Assembly (NCBI GenBank): GCA_009760855.2
Contig: WPIO01000482.1
Location: 1 to 38,449, forward strand
Origin: Cristatella mucedo
Lineage: Eukaryota; Bryozoa; Phylactolaemata; Cristatellidae
DNA length: 38,449 nucleotides
Direction of reading: 5' to 3'
Part shown: one piece after another, positions 12,085-21,849 of the stretch
How the letters are laid out: the number at the start of each line of letters is the position of its first letter
Position numbering within the stretch: position 1 is the stretch's first letter
Program-made: the position numbers and the translations under genes
Notes under the pieces: model-generated
Database searches by the model: none
What the model was told of the DNA's origin: nothing
Seen by the model: only the letters and a program-made list of their open reading frames with translations

Positions 12085-12700
12085 AATAATAATTATAATG
12101 CGCTTCATAAAGCCCCCTCAAAGAACTCAACCTCTTTCTAGGCACTTTTCATTTGCTGCGAAGGCAAACGCTACTGGATGATGAGTAATATCATGCTTGA
12201 TAAACCATATGAATAACATGGTTAGGGGTGACGTGCACATGGTCAGCATGCAAATGTGGTCAGTGGCAGCTTGCACAGTGTCAGCAAGCATGAGCACATA
12301 CAAGACGAATCACAGGGACCCACTAAATGCTGTCCTAAATAGGTGTGTTTTTAAGCGGTTTTTAAATGTGGTCAAAACAGGGGATGTTGTGACGCATGTC
12401 GGGAGTGAGTACCAGGCTTTGGTAGAAAACGAACTAAATGCACGGTCTCCAAAGGATTTAAGGTTTGAACGAGGCATTGGTAAACTGTTGGATTCCGAAA
12501 AGCAGGTGGTACGATGCTTGGTCTAGTAGGGTAGTAGATTTGAGACATAGGCTGGAGCCAATGAATGAAGTGACCTAAATGTGAGCGACAAAACCTTGAA
12601 GTCAATCTGTTGCTTGACTGGTAGCCAGTGCAGGTCGGCGAGAAGTGGTGTGAAGTGGCGACTGCAACGCTTACAAGAGACAAGCCTAGTCTACAAGGAA
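12085..12700 (-). mobile_element. 5'-truncated L2-type LINE (end of ORF2 plus 3' tail)
   Basis: On the minus strand the piece starts inside the ORF2 C-terminus with LVSCKRC and a frame-shifted HFSPTCTGYQ/LHWLPV-type block. It continues with VRFLPKPGTHSRHASQHPL and ends in the family tail GCGCTTTATGAAG-TTATAAT. The LHWLPV block and the basic KPGT..R.AS.HPL block are typical of the last part of L2/CR1 ORF2. Several frameshifts are present. The left end at 12700 abuts the TRIM coiled coil. Confidence 0.7.
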
Positions 12701-13308
12701 AATGGCCTCGAAGAGTGCAACTGATAAACTTCAGCCTGCTGGTCCAGGAAATCCGGGTCGCTGGCCAAATCTGTGATGCTGCTGATGTATGCTGAGGCAT
12801 GCTGCACTGACAGGTTCAGCTGCTCGGCCAAGCTTTTCAGGGCCACAGCACTCTCCTCGAGCTGGTCTCAGCAGTCCTTGACCTTGCTCTTTGCTTCTTT
12901 GAAGCTATTGCTTAGAGCATCCACAGCATACTTCTTCGTCCTCAGCTCGTCTTGGTGAATGGCACGAGCCGATCGGATGTCGCTGACCAGACTTCTGGCC
13001 CAAAGCAGCTGTGCAGACTTCCCATTTACACCCTGAAGAAGATGCTGTATACTCTCTCGTGCATTCTTCAAAAAAGCTTCGGCTTTCGGCTCTTTTAGCG
13101 GCTGTGCAACCGAGTGCCCTGGACCCGGGCACTGTGTGAGGCAGTCGGTGCACTTGGCTTTCTTGCAGCCAAAGCACAGCAGATCCAGCGGCTTCAGGTG
13201 CTGCAGGCACCGTGGCTGTCCCGAGGCTTGCAAAACTTCACTCCTGCTCTTGATCTGATCGATAGCGACAATCACGTGATCCGGATTGCATCGGCTATGG
13301 CCTGGCAA
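12700..13308 (-). pseudogene. TRIM-type gene, end of B-box 1, B-box 2 and coiled coil, with in-frame TGA
   Basis: The minus-strand frame begins LPGHSRCNPDHVIVAID, the second half of a B-box 1 whose first half lies beyond the LINE insertion at 13638. Next is a B-box 2 with CLQH, CFGC, CTDC and closing Cys/His ligands (about 13110-13220). A helical region rich in Leu, Glu, Lys and Ser follows, the coiled coil that makes TRIM proteins dimerise. A TGA at 12868-12870 interrupts the helix after KSKVKDC. The same frame stays open beyond it with LEESAVALKSLAEQL to about 12700, where L2 sequence begins. TGA could be a decayed CGA (CpG) codon. Breaks on both sides make this a pseudogene or a damaged allele. 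Confidence 0.7.
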
Positions 13309-13637
13309 CCTGCGTCAGAACACCCCCTGACCTGACCACATTTAAAAGGAACTTAAAAACACCCCTATTTAGGACAGCATTTAGTGGGTCCCTGTGATTT
13401 GTCCTTCATTTGCTTATGCGTGCTGACACTGTGCATGCTGCCACTAACCACATTTGCATGGTGACCCTGTGCATGTCACCCTTAACCATGTTATTCATTT
13501 TGTTTGTTTTTCAAGCATGATTTTACTTACCATTCAATTGCATTTCCCTTTGCAGCAAATGTAAAGCGCCGAGAAAGAGATGAAGTTCACTGAGGGTGCT
13601 TTATCAAGTGTGTTATTGTTATTATTATTATTATAAG
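13309..13637 (+). mobile_element. L2-type LINE 3' end inserted in the B-box 1 of the TRIM gene
   Basis: The plus strand carries the last ORF2 residues (CVRTPPD/SEHPLT type, then PHLKGT). The tail follows, with GGTCCCTGTGATT, the AACCATGTTATTC block, GCAGCAAATGTAAAGCGCC and an ATT repeat at the end. The TRIM frame stops at SVCSACL on one side and resumes at PGHSRC on the other, so the insertion point lies within a few bases. I could not identify a clear target-site duplication. Confidence 0.8.
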
Positions 13638-13999
13638 CAGGCTGAGCACACGGATATCTGGCACTGCATGCACCAGTCGTCTGCCTGCTCGTCTGGTTTA
13701 CCGTCCTCTCTGCAAAAAGTGCAATTGCCTGCATCTCTCACAACTGTTGTAAGTCTCCCCAAGTTGGCAATGAACCCGTTGTGATGCTGTGTCATACTGA
13801 TGTCGGTGGATACTTTGCAAGCAGGGCAGAGCATGCTCTTTGATCCCTCTGCTGTGCATGCTTGGTCTGCACAGCGACTGCAGCAGCTGTGCAAGCAGCG
13901 CAGCAGCAGAGGCTGCTCTGCAATTTGTCCACAGGCGATGCAAGACAGCAGGCGTTCGTCAATCGAAGCAAGTCGGTGCATCGGAAGCTCTTGTGCCAT
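13638..13999 (-). pseudogene. TRIM-type gene, RING finger and first half of B-box 1
   Basis: The Met at 13999 starts MAQELPMHRLASIDERLLSC and gives a RING close to the N-terminus, as in TRIM E3 ubiquitin ligases. The frame is also open upstream to 14146, but that part looks like hydrophobic noise. The RING shows CIAC, CLHSCCSRC and CPAC, so all C3HC4 zinc ligands are present; this domain recruits the E2 enzyme. After a spacer, B-box 1 begins with CTFC and WCMQCQISVCSAC, and the frame is cut there by the L2 insertion. The rest of the protein follows at 13308 and below. The intact RING would still fold, but a full-length TRIM cannot be made without removing the insertion. Confidence 0.75.
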
Positions 14000-14194
14000 G
14001 GCTGGTCTCAAAGAGGCATAAACCAAAAGTCTGGCTGGTAGATGAGCTACAAAAGTTAAGCACGAGAGACACATTGTGATATCAAGGAATGAAACAAAAA
14101 GTATTGCACAGCAGACACTTACAAAAACTAGTGTATAGAAAAGCATATCGATAATAGCCTAGCACAACAATTAAAACATCTGCATCACATAACT

Positions 14195-14390
14195 GCCTCA
14201 ACTGCTCTCCTAACTCTGCTATGCTTCCCACTTTCTCTTTGTTGCGTGAGACGAAGTCTGTTGGCTACCGAATGCGTACCGAAAGCCGCTTAGGCTGTGA
14301 GTGCGCTATACAAAACTCTCCTGTGTAACACCCACATGGTCTTTATGACTTTGTGGAGTTACTGACGGAGATACATTACATTAACTGCCT
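14195..14390 (+). mobile_element. LINE family-2 3' tail
   Basis: This block contains CAACTGCTCTCCTAACTCTG, AGACGAAGTCTGTTGGCTAC and the end GGAGTTACTGACGGAGATAC followed by ATTACATTAA. The same block occurs at 17870-18060 and, attached to an ORF2 C-terminus, at 20514-21096, which identifies it as a LINE 3' end. It lies just upstream (5') of the TRIM RING exon. Confidence 0.75.
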
Positions 14391-14483
14391 GTCTAGGAAC
14401 AATAAAAAATGGATCACTAGGAAACTATAAAGTTATTCTTTTAAAAGCACACATATTCGACTATTCTCCATATTGAGGGCAAA

Positions 14484-14711
14484 ATGAATCAAGATGGCAA
14501 CCTGTGTATTCTAGCCGACGTTGCTGTGCTCAGTGCTTTACGACTGCTAGGTTATTTAATGCTTCAACAGAACATCGATCCGAAGCATAATGCCAAATTT
14601 GTGCTGCAAATTATGGGACACATTGTAAGCAATATACTGAAACTCGTAGAGTCTATGACAGCCCGAATAGGAGAAGTGGTGGCTAATCAGGGAGGGGCCA
14701 CGTCCAACTAG
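14484..14711 (+). CDS. Small open reading frame, uncharacterised
   Basis: A 75-codon frame starts MNQDGNLCILADVAVLSALRL and ends ANQGGATSN. It has a hydrophobic first third, a helical-looking amphipathic second half (LKLVESMTARIGEVV) and balanced amino-acid use. It matches no family I recognise. It sits between a LINE tail and non-coding sequence, so it could be a host microprotein, an isolated exon or chance. Confidence 0.2.
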   Translation: MNQDGNLCILADVAVLSALRLLGYLMLQQNIDPKHNAKFVLQIMGHIVSNILKLVESMTARIGEVVANQGGATSN

Positions 14712-16924
14712 ATTTGGTGTTTGTACTTCCCATGCAGCAGTTGTCGTGTTAAAGATATTGTGTGGTGGACTGTTTTTTTTCTTACTGTGGCATCAATTTC
14801 ATTCGTTTGTAAGCTCCGGGTGAACTTTAAAACTGCATAAAGCAATAGTCAACCAAGCGGCCATAGTTGTAGTGGGTGTGGCAAACATATGGGTGCTAGC
14901 ATAGATATACCGGAGGCCTTTTTATCCAAGATAGGACCAGATTGCTTGCAGATCAGGAGACGAGAGTTTTAGTTTGGGGAAAAAGCTGAAGGCTCCTTCA
15001 AACATGATGACATAAGTAGCACATAGAAACAATTAATTAAAAAATTGACAATTACACTGGACTAGTTCCTTTCACATCTTCCAACTGCTTTCAACCTTTG
15101 GGTATGAGAAATGTTCCCCCAGGTTTTAGGTACTTCTATTTCTCCATGAGGAAAAATTATCCCCTTGCCCCTTTAGCTCGGCCACTGAGTGCTAGTCATA
15201 GATGCTACTGCAAGCATTAATTCTGACTCCGTGAGTGCATTTGCAGTTGAACGTCGGCACGTTAAATAGCTGCGACTATTACCATGCAATTGCTGATATA
15301 CTACATACCAGCGATAAAAATAACCTAGCGCATAGGAAACATCCACACACATTAAAAATGCTGGGATTAGAATGCCAAAAGATTGACAACTAATTGTACG
15401 GTTTCTGTATGCGCACCCAGGTAAATGACAGGGCTCACGAACACGGCAAGTACTGTGAGGAATATGTAGCTATCTCATTACACAGGCACAGAGGCCTGAA
15501 AGCAGTGAGTTATAGAAGCATAAATGCGATTTAAAATGGCCTGGACCAGCTTTCAAGGCCAGAATTTTACCAAATGAAGCAGCAAAAGTGGGCACACTTG
15601 ACTGTAAAGACCATGAGGTCATCTGGTAAAGGTCGTTGTGGAACAAGATATCCAGATTTCAAGCTGATAGTACGGGGGACATGCTGGCAGAGCCATCTTC
15701 GAGCACAAGGCTTTCCTGCTTATGAGTGATAACGCTTTAACTGCTAGAATGGTCGAATCGTTATTAAACTGAACTTCTGCACAATAATGATTGAGGTGCA
15801 TGTTATAAGGGTGGTGTCAGTTTGAAGTGCTGAAAGACATAATTTCATCGCAGCACAGGTCTGGCAGTGTGCCGGCTGTATATAAACGACAGCCTAGCTT
15901 GTACTTAACAACTAGATCAGCACGAGGAGCTTAAATTTACTTGAAAATAATGAGACTCTTTAGATGGCCCATGCTTGAATAGCACGATTTGATTGATTTG
16001 ATTGATAAACGTCGGAAATTGATGTAAACTGCACGTATGCCATATAATATATCACTGATCAAGGATCTATACCACTAATGTGCTGTGTCAGTGCTGTCGT
16101 AGTGTACTGGTATGTGCTGTAGAAATGCTTGCCTATCAGGGGCATGCATCCTGGTGCTCAAAATGACGGATGTCAGAAATAACCTACAGTGACATCCGGT
16201 GAACCAAAGCAGACAGACTCTATTCTCAAGTCTTCCTGGTGATTGCTATGTCGTGATTCTCACTAAATAGTGAGTCGTAAGGCACTTGCAGACTCAAACC
16301 TACATTAAATCATTACTAAATCGCCTAGGGAATAGGTGTCTCATATCTCTATGCGGCGACGTGTGTTGTGACTACTCCGGTTACGATATGAGACTATCGT
16401 AGGAGTAAAAGCAACTCCTGACATAGAGTTCTCTAACTACTGACATAGAGCTTTCTAACCTACGTTCGTGTTCGTTGCCGAATTCTTCCGAAAACCAAAT
16501 TTCTTGCAAACATCGTATACGGAAACGATACAGCTAGGACCTGTTTAAAGTTATTCTGATTGTTATTTGACCATAGAGCGTAAGAAATTACGTGTCTATG
16601 GATATCTAAAAGCTTATCGCTTCGGGCTGCTGGGTCTCCCACGCCAGCGGCTGCCTTAGCTACACCTGCGGCTAGTAACCTGCTTGTTGGTTACGATCGT
16701 CAGCAGCTGCTATCGCTTCGTCGTCGTAGATCAAATGCATTCCTAGATATTATTGCTGTAGCTAAGATTCATAAACTATGCAATAACAAAAGAAAAGCAC
16801 CCTGTAGCCGCCGAGGTAGCCGGAACCGCCAGGTCAGACGCCACTTGTTGGGCGAGAACTGCGAGCTGAGTACTGGCTCGTTCGGTATTCCTAGCATTGT
16901 CTCGTACATCTCAGCACGCTCTCC
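14712..16924. other. 2.2 kb without recognised genes
   Basis: No conserved frame, RNA gene or known repeat from this window was found. A short GATTT/GATTG simple repeat lies near 15985-16010. The minus-strand frames at 15619-15801 and 16460-16642 have no recognisable pattern. Confidence 0.35.
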
Positions 16925-17460
16925 CACATGCAACGCTGTAAATCTCTAACTTGGTGGTCATCAGGCCTGTTGCAACTCCGTCGGCCAGACTTAAAGCTTG
17001 CCTTTGAATCCTTGCTCAACGTGCAATAAACCTCTGGTAATAAGCGACCTTATTTCTGAAAATGGTATTGACCTATTCGCACTTACTGAAACATGGCTAA
17101 AATCGATAAACTGACCGACAATAAAAGGTACTACCCCATCTGGTTTCTTGTTCTTTCATACCCCTAGAACAATCAAAACTGGAGGCGGAGTTGCTATTAT
17201 CGTGCGCTCGAAATTCAACTTCAAGCCATTTACAGTACCCTCGAAGCAGTCTTTTGAATCAATTGTCTTGGTCTCATCCGAAAAGAAGCTACCGATAGCG
17301 GCAGTAGTCTATCGCCCACTTTCCCCGATCTCATTTCAATTCTGTGTGCAAGAAATCGATCCTTCCTCGTTATTGGTGATTTCAACGTTCACTTTGATAA
17401 CTTATCTGACGCTTTCAGCACCGAATTTCGTGCACTGACTGACTCATGCGCCCGCAAGCT
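16925..17460 (+). mobile_element. LINE fragment, endonuclease domain
   Basis: LVISDLISENGIDLFALTETWL at about 17035-17099 is the N-terminal signature of apurinic-endonuclease domains of L2/CR1-type LINEs. After a frameshift comes FFHTPRTIKTGGGVAIIV (17151-17205), then LPIAAVVYRPLSP (17290-17330) and a decayed LVIGDFN-type block near 17370. The domain is cut after about 17460 and no reverse transcriptase follows directly. The endonuclease would nick target DNA for target-primed reverse transcription, but this copy is dead. Confidence 0.75.
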
Positions 17461-17869
17461 GAGGCGGCTCTCTGTGCTTCGGCACAGCGGCTGCTATGTG
17501 GGCGTGGCCAGACCGGAAATCGGTGTCCCGCCCCAGCAGGACTCACACCCGGCCGACCGGCCGGGTCTACATTTGAGCGTGATGGGTACGCAGCAGTGTC
17601 AAGTTAACGAAAGTACCAAATACGTATCGGTGATAATCCAGCGCAATCTAGTGTGTGTGATAATCCAGCGCAAAGACCGAAATACGTATCAGAGTATATG
17701 ACCTGAGTATATCATCAGCCGGGATCTCAATACTCAATCCCAGTCTCACGTACAGTCGTCGCTTGAATGTCGTAGTAAATCAGTTATAGACTTTACTGCG
17801 GTAAGTGAATTTCCCTGAAGTAGGATTCCTTATTTTTTTTGATTTATAATTTTCTTGGAGCATACTCAC
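17461..17869. other. Unassigned stretch with short direct repeats
   Basis: GTGATAATCCAGCGCAA occurs at about 17630 and, as TGTGATAATCCAGCGCAA, near 17657. AAATACGTATC occurs twice as well. No coding pattern is seen. It may be a piece of an unrecognised element. Confidence 0.3.
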
Positions 17870-18060
17870 TACCTCAACTGCTCTCCTGACTCAGCAAGGC
17901 TTCCCACTTTCTCTCTGTTGCGGGAGACGAAGTCTGTTGGCTACCGAATGCGTACCGAAAGCCGGTTAGGCTGTGAGTGCGCTGAACGAAATTCTTCAGC
18001 GTAACACCCACATATTCTAGCCGGTTGCGTGGAGTTACAGACAGAGATAAATTGCACAGA
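17870..18060 (+). mobile_element. LINE family-2 3' tail
   Basis: Matches the tail at 14195-14390 and 20905-21096: CTCAACTGCTCTCCTGACTC, AGACGAAGTCTGTTGGCTAC and GGAGTTACAGACAGAGATAA. No ORF2 sequence is attached on its 5' side. Confidence 0.7.
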
Positions 18061-18539
18061 AAATCTGTTCACGACCCACTAAATACGGTTTTTAACATTA
18101 ATAGAGCTCCGCACATGGAACATCTCTCCACTGACCATACACTCTAATGCCCAATATATTAGCTAAATAAGGGAAATTAGGACATTAAACGTTACAAATA
18201 TCATCATTATTATTTATACAGAAACATGTACGACGCTAACATCCGAAAGACGAGGCCGAGCCAATCAGCAGGCAGGATAAGAAGAGATGTTAGCCAATCA
18301 GTGAGCAGCAGCCTCTGATTGGCTAGGTTTCGTGGTGCAGCCAGCGTTTCCAAACAAAACTCTCGCCCAAACTCGTGGAGTTGAAGAGTGGCTGCACCTG
18401 GCGCAGCAGGATTTGTAGGGTTGCTCGAATGCATAGGCCTGCAGCCCAGCCTACAGTAATTTTAATTTTAATTGTAATACCGGTTGTATAATTGTCTCAG
18501 AAAACCTAGCCCACTGTTTCATTTTCACTATCTCGATCG

Positions 18540-18920
18540 ACTTTTTAAAGGATATATCAGAGCTCGGTGATTGGTCCAGCTCTTTTCACGATGTGTGCTC
18601 TCCCTCTTGCCGATGTGATTTCCAAGCACAATCAAGGCTTTCTCTTCTATGCAGATGACAACTCAGTTCTACCCCTGCATTGATCCCTTCCAATCCTGCA
18701 GCACGTCGAATTCTCTCAGGTCCCTTGCTTCAGGTATTGACAACATCCGAAAATGGATGGCAGCAAGCTTTCTTAAATTGAATGATAAAACCAACTTACT
18801 ACTTATGAGCAAACCAAGTGTGATTCAGAAATTTAAAAGGGTAAACCACAAAATCGGCTCTGCCAGAATATTGCAATGCGACCATTTTCCTTGGCTTTAC
18901 TACGTGTAAAAAATAAGCTA
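18540..18920 (+). mobile_element. LINE fragment, reverse transcriptase active-site region
   Basis: FYADD is encoded at about 18645-18659. This is the catalytic motif of LINE reverse transcriptases, where the two Asp residues bind metal. A single-base frameshift follows directly, and the next frame continues with TQFYPCIDP and SLASGIDNIRKWMAASFLKLN. The latter matches the usual block after YADD in L2/CR1 elements (hydrophobic-x-W-h-x-x-x-x-L-x-L-N). Dead copy. Confidence 0.75.
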
Positions 18921-18939
18921 AAAATGCATTGACTTATTA

Positions 18940-19180
18940 CAGAATTTAGTGGGTCCCTGCGATTCGTCTTGTATATGCTAATTCTTGCTGAACTCTGAAT
19001 GCAGCCACTAACCGACGTTGCATGCTGACCCTGTGCATGTCACCCCTAACCATGTTATTCTTGTCGCATATCGAGCACGCAACCACTAACAATTCGATCG
19101 TGCATCCTTTGCAGCAAATGTAAAGTGCCTATAAAGAAATTGACTTCTCCGAGGTCGACATACAAAATATAGCATTATGA
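18940..19180 (+). mobile_element. L2-type LINE 3' tail
   Basis: GAATTTAGTGGGTCCCTGCGA, ACCCCTAACCATGTTATTC and GCAGCAAATGTAAAGTGCC appear in the order seen in the other L2 tails, and the end is eroded. It directly follows the reverse-transcriptase fragment, so both may come from one internally deleted copy. Confidence 0.7.
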
Positions 19181-19254
19181 TTATATTATGATACAACTAT
19201 TTGGAAAACCTCGATCGAGCGAAGCCACGAAAGTTGAATCGCGAAGTGGCTGTA

Positions 19255-19310
19255 TGATGAGCTGTCGACAGAAGAGCCTCTGCGGCTATCACCACCACCA
19301 CTCACGAACT
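19255..19310 (-). mobile_element. Fragment of SINE family B
   Basis: GACAGAAGAGCCTCTGCGG followed by CTATCACCACCACC matches the 3' half of the SINE at 8570-8735. The tRNA-like head is missing. Confidence 0.5.
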
Positions 19311-19664
19311 CGGTTCCACAATTCCACACAGCGAAAGCCTCTGGGGAAAGATGGGTGGAGGATGCACATTCGTCTTGACAATCGGGCTTTGAGGAGTTAT
19401 CGCCGCGAGGTACATGATATAGGGATTGTGCTGCGAAAGCACTACACATACCACCTATTTATGTTACTAATTTGGTTTGTCACTCTACAATATTTCAGGC
19501 TTATGGGATGCTAACAAGAAGACCTACTCCTGAAAGCAAGCAAGCACAAGGGTCTAGATCAACATGCATGGCTTACTGAAGCTGTTACAAAGATGTATGT
19601 TTTGGCTTCTGAACTAAAGCACGTCGTTACAAAGCCGTCAAATGCAACCTACGCTATTCCTAAA

Positions 19665-19865
19665 TAATAATATAATCATAATTATACACTTGATAAAGCG
19701 CCTCAGATCACTCAATCTCTTTCTAGGCGCTTTGCATCTGCTGCAAAGAAAAAACAATAGAATGGTGAGCGGTACCATACTTGATAAACAGCAATAATTA
19801 CACGATATGGGGTGACATGCACAGGCTCAGCATGCAAGTATGGTTAGTTGCAGCATCCTTGCAGA
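19665..19865 (-). mobile_element. L2-type LINE 3' tail
   Basis: Reverse-complement form of the family tail: an AT-rich end, then ACTTGATAAAGCGCCTCAGA, CTCTTTCTAGGCGCTTTGCA and the block complementary to ACCCCTAACC. Only the tail is present. Confidence 0.65.
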
Positions 19866-20009
19866 AGAGCAGTCGATACTGGTAGACCTGGCTACTCGAA
19901 GCCCGGCTGATGAGTCGTAGCTACTCTACCCATGTAGGCACATCGATTGACAGTACCATAGCATTGCAGCACTCAAGACCATGCCATGCTTATCTCAACA
20001 AAAAAAGGT

Positions 20010-20125
20010 TGAACAGCCTCATTTTCACAGCTGTAGAAGAGTGGTAACGACTAACACCACCGTTTGCAGTGAGCAATAAAAGGATTGTCTACTGCAGGAC
20101 TCGACCCTACGACCTGGGACGTTAT
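20010..20125 (-). mobile_element. Degenerate SINE family B
   Basis: AACAGCCTCATTTTCACAGC, GAAGAGTGGTAACGACTAAC and the region ACTGCAGGACTCGACCCTAC correspond to the tail, body and B box of the copy at 8570-8735, with more substitutions. Confidence 0.6.
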
Positions 20126-20134
20126 CCTACTTCC

Positions 20135-20215
20135 TCTGCAGAATGTAAAGTGCCTAGAAGAGATTGAGTTATCCAACGGCACTGTATCTAAAGTAGTAGT
20201 ATTATTATTACTATT
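20135..20215 (+). mobile_element. Short L2-type LINE tail
   Basis: GCAGAATGTAAAGTGCCTAG and AAGAGATTGAGTTATCCAAC are followed by ATT repeats. Only the last 80 bases or so of the tail are present. Confidence 0.55.
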
Positions 20216-20513
20216 ATAAGACGGAGAATATTAGCCCTGGGCGGCGACCGAGGGGCTAATATAACAGGTCCGTGTCGTTAACATACAACCGTACATGCCA
20301 CGGTGGCAGACTGGGAAGTCTGCACAGTTTCGGTCATAGCGTACAGCCGCCTCGGTCGAAGCAACACTTACAGTTGACGAGCAGTTGCTTCGGAGGGCAG
20401 CCATACTTGAGAAAAGATAGATTATGTCTTGTCTAAAGCTAAGCTAAGCTGGTAAGTGTGTCAACCTAGCACGGTGGCAGCAGCATAGGCCGTACCCTTT
20501 AGTTGATAGCCAT

Positions 20514-21096
20514 AGCATGGCTGCAAGGCTGGTCTTTAAGTCCCAGCGGTTTGAGCACGTGTCACCTTTGCTGGAAGAGCTGGGATGGTTACCGGTTGAG
20601 CAAAGGATACAGAGCAAAGTTCTCACGCTGACCCACAAGGCCCGCCACGGCTTGGCTCCTTCATACCTGGCTGAACTGCTGCATCAGTTTCAGCCTGTTC
20701 GTGCCCTCAGGTCCTGTGTGGACAGTAAATTAGCTGTCCCATTCCTCCGCTTAAAGACAGTTGGCGACAGAAGCTTTAGCTCTGCAGGTCCTAGACTGTG
20801 GAACTCGCTTCCACAATTCTTACGCAACGACATCTACTCTCCTACTGCCGACTATGGCACATCTTTTTCAGCAGTCCTGAACTGCTGCTTCTATGCTACC
20901 CACTACCTCAACTGCTCTCCTAACTCTGCTATGCTTCCCACTTTCTTTTTGTTGCGTGAGACGAAGTCTGTTGGGTACCGAATGCGTACCGAAAGCCGCT
21001 TAGGCTGTGAGTGCGCTATACAAAACTCTTCTGCGTAACACCCACATGGTCTTTATGACTTTGTGGAGTTACAGACGGAGATACATTACATTACAT
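20514..21096 (+). mobile_element. LINE family-2, intact end of ORF2 and 3' tail
   Basis: The open frame from 20517 to 21038 carries the classic last part of L2/CR1-type ORF2: FEHVSPLLEELGWLPVEQRI, KVLTLTHKARHGLAPSYLAE and GPRLWNSLPQFLR. The frame runs on into the family tail to 21038, and the 3' end is GGAGTTACAGACGGAGATAC followed by ATTACATTACA. The lack of stops in 170 codons suggests a relatively recent, 5'-truncated copy. The Met at 20517 is internal and not a real start. It fixes the identity of the orphan tails at 14195 and 17870. Confidence 0.85.
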
Positions 21097-21569
21097 AGCT
21101 GCCTGCCCTACTATATCAGCAGCCCGGCTCCCGACATTACCACATAGTTCAACATCACCGTCTTAACCATCGTGAAACAACTAGTCCAAAAACACAGCAC
21201 ACGTAGCCGTGCGGGTCTTAGATGAAGCGCCACAAGTCCACCGGTGGAGCTCTGAGCATTCGAATCGCGGCTAGCGTCTTGTAGGTGCAGCATTAATGCA
21301 TGAGGGAGTCGGGAAACCACGCAGCAGTGATAAAAGCCTCAATTACTGCATAGAAAGCCGGAAATCTGCAGCGCACAGAAATGTACTTGACAGCGACACA
21401 GAGGTTCAAGGCTTCAGAACCAGCCGCCCAGTACCACACCAACAGAAGCCTAAAGCAAAGCTATGCTAAGCTGCTGGCACAGCTAAGACTCAACTTTGCC
21501 CTGTCTGACCGTGGATTATCTCCTAACCGTTTTTAAGGGGCTTACTATTTATGAACAGCGATTAATAAA
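21097..21569. other. No recognised feature
   Basis: No coding pattern or repeat shared with other parts of the window was seen here. Confidence 0.35.
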
Positions 21570-21849
21570 TATATATAATTCATTTGTATAGCGCCATAAG
21601 AGAACTTAATCACTAGGTGAGCCGTGATGGCACACTAGGTAAGGTGGTTGCTTTCATGACTTCGGTCCCGAGGTCGTGGGTTCGATTCCTGCGGTGGGCG
21701 ATTCTTTATCGCCACTGCAAGCGGTGGTGATAGCCGTAAAGGCTCTTCTGTCGCTATACAAAAGAGGCTGTTTAATCAGCTATAATTTTTTTATTCAGGT
21801 GCTTAACGCACGCCTTGGGGCTCAAGCCCACGACCTCATTCGGTTATGT
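21570..21849 (-). mobile_element. SINE family A, split by a SINE B and cut by the LTR-like array
   Basis: The tail part (TTCATTTGTATAGCGCCATA, AGAGAACTTAATCAC) lies at about 21575-21616. The middle part (TATTCAGGTGCTTAACGC, GCTCAAGCCCACGACCT) resumes at about 21792-21835. This matches the SINE at 707-860. The head is missing because the first LTR-like repeat starts at 21850. Confidence 0.7.
21617..21791 (+). mobile_element. tRNA-derived SINE (family B) inserted in a SINE A
   Basis: Starts GTGAGCCGTGATGGCACACT and has a B box GGGTTCGATTCC. The body is GGCGATTCTTTATCGCCACT and the tail GGCTCTTCTGTCGCTATA ends in a T-rich stretch. It is the best preserved copy of this family in the window. Confidence 0.8.

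Noticed and set aside
21640-21720. Possible tRNA gene (B box GGGTTCGATTCC)
   Set aside because: It is the head of a SINE repeated at 8570-8735 and 20010-20125, and a complete cloverleaf cannot be drawn.
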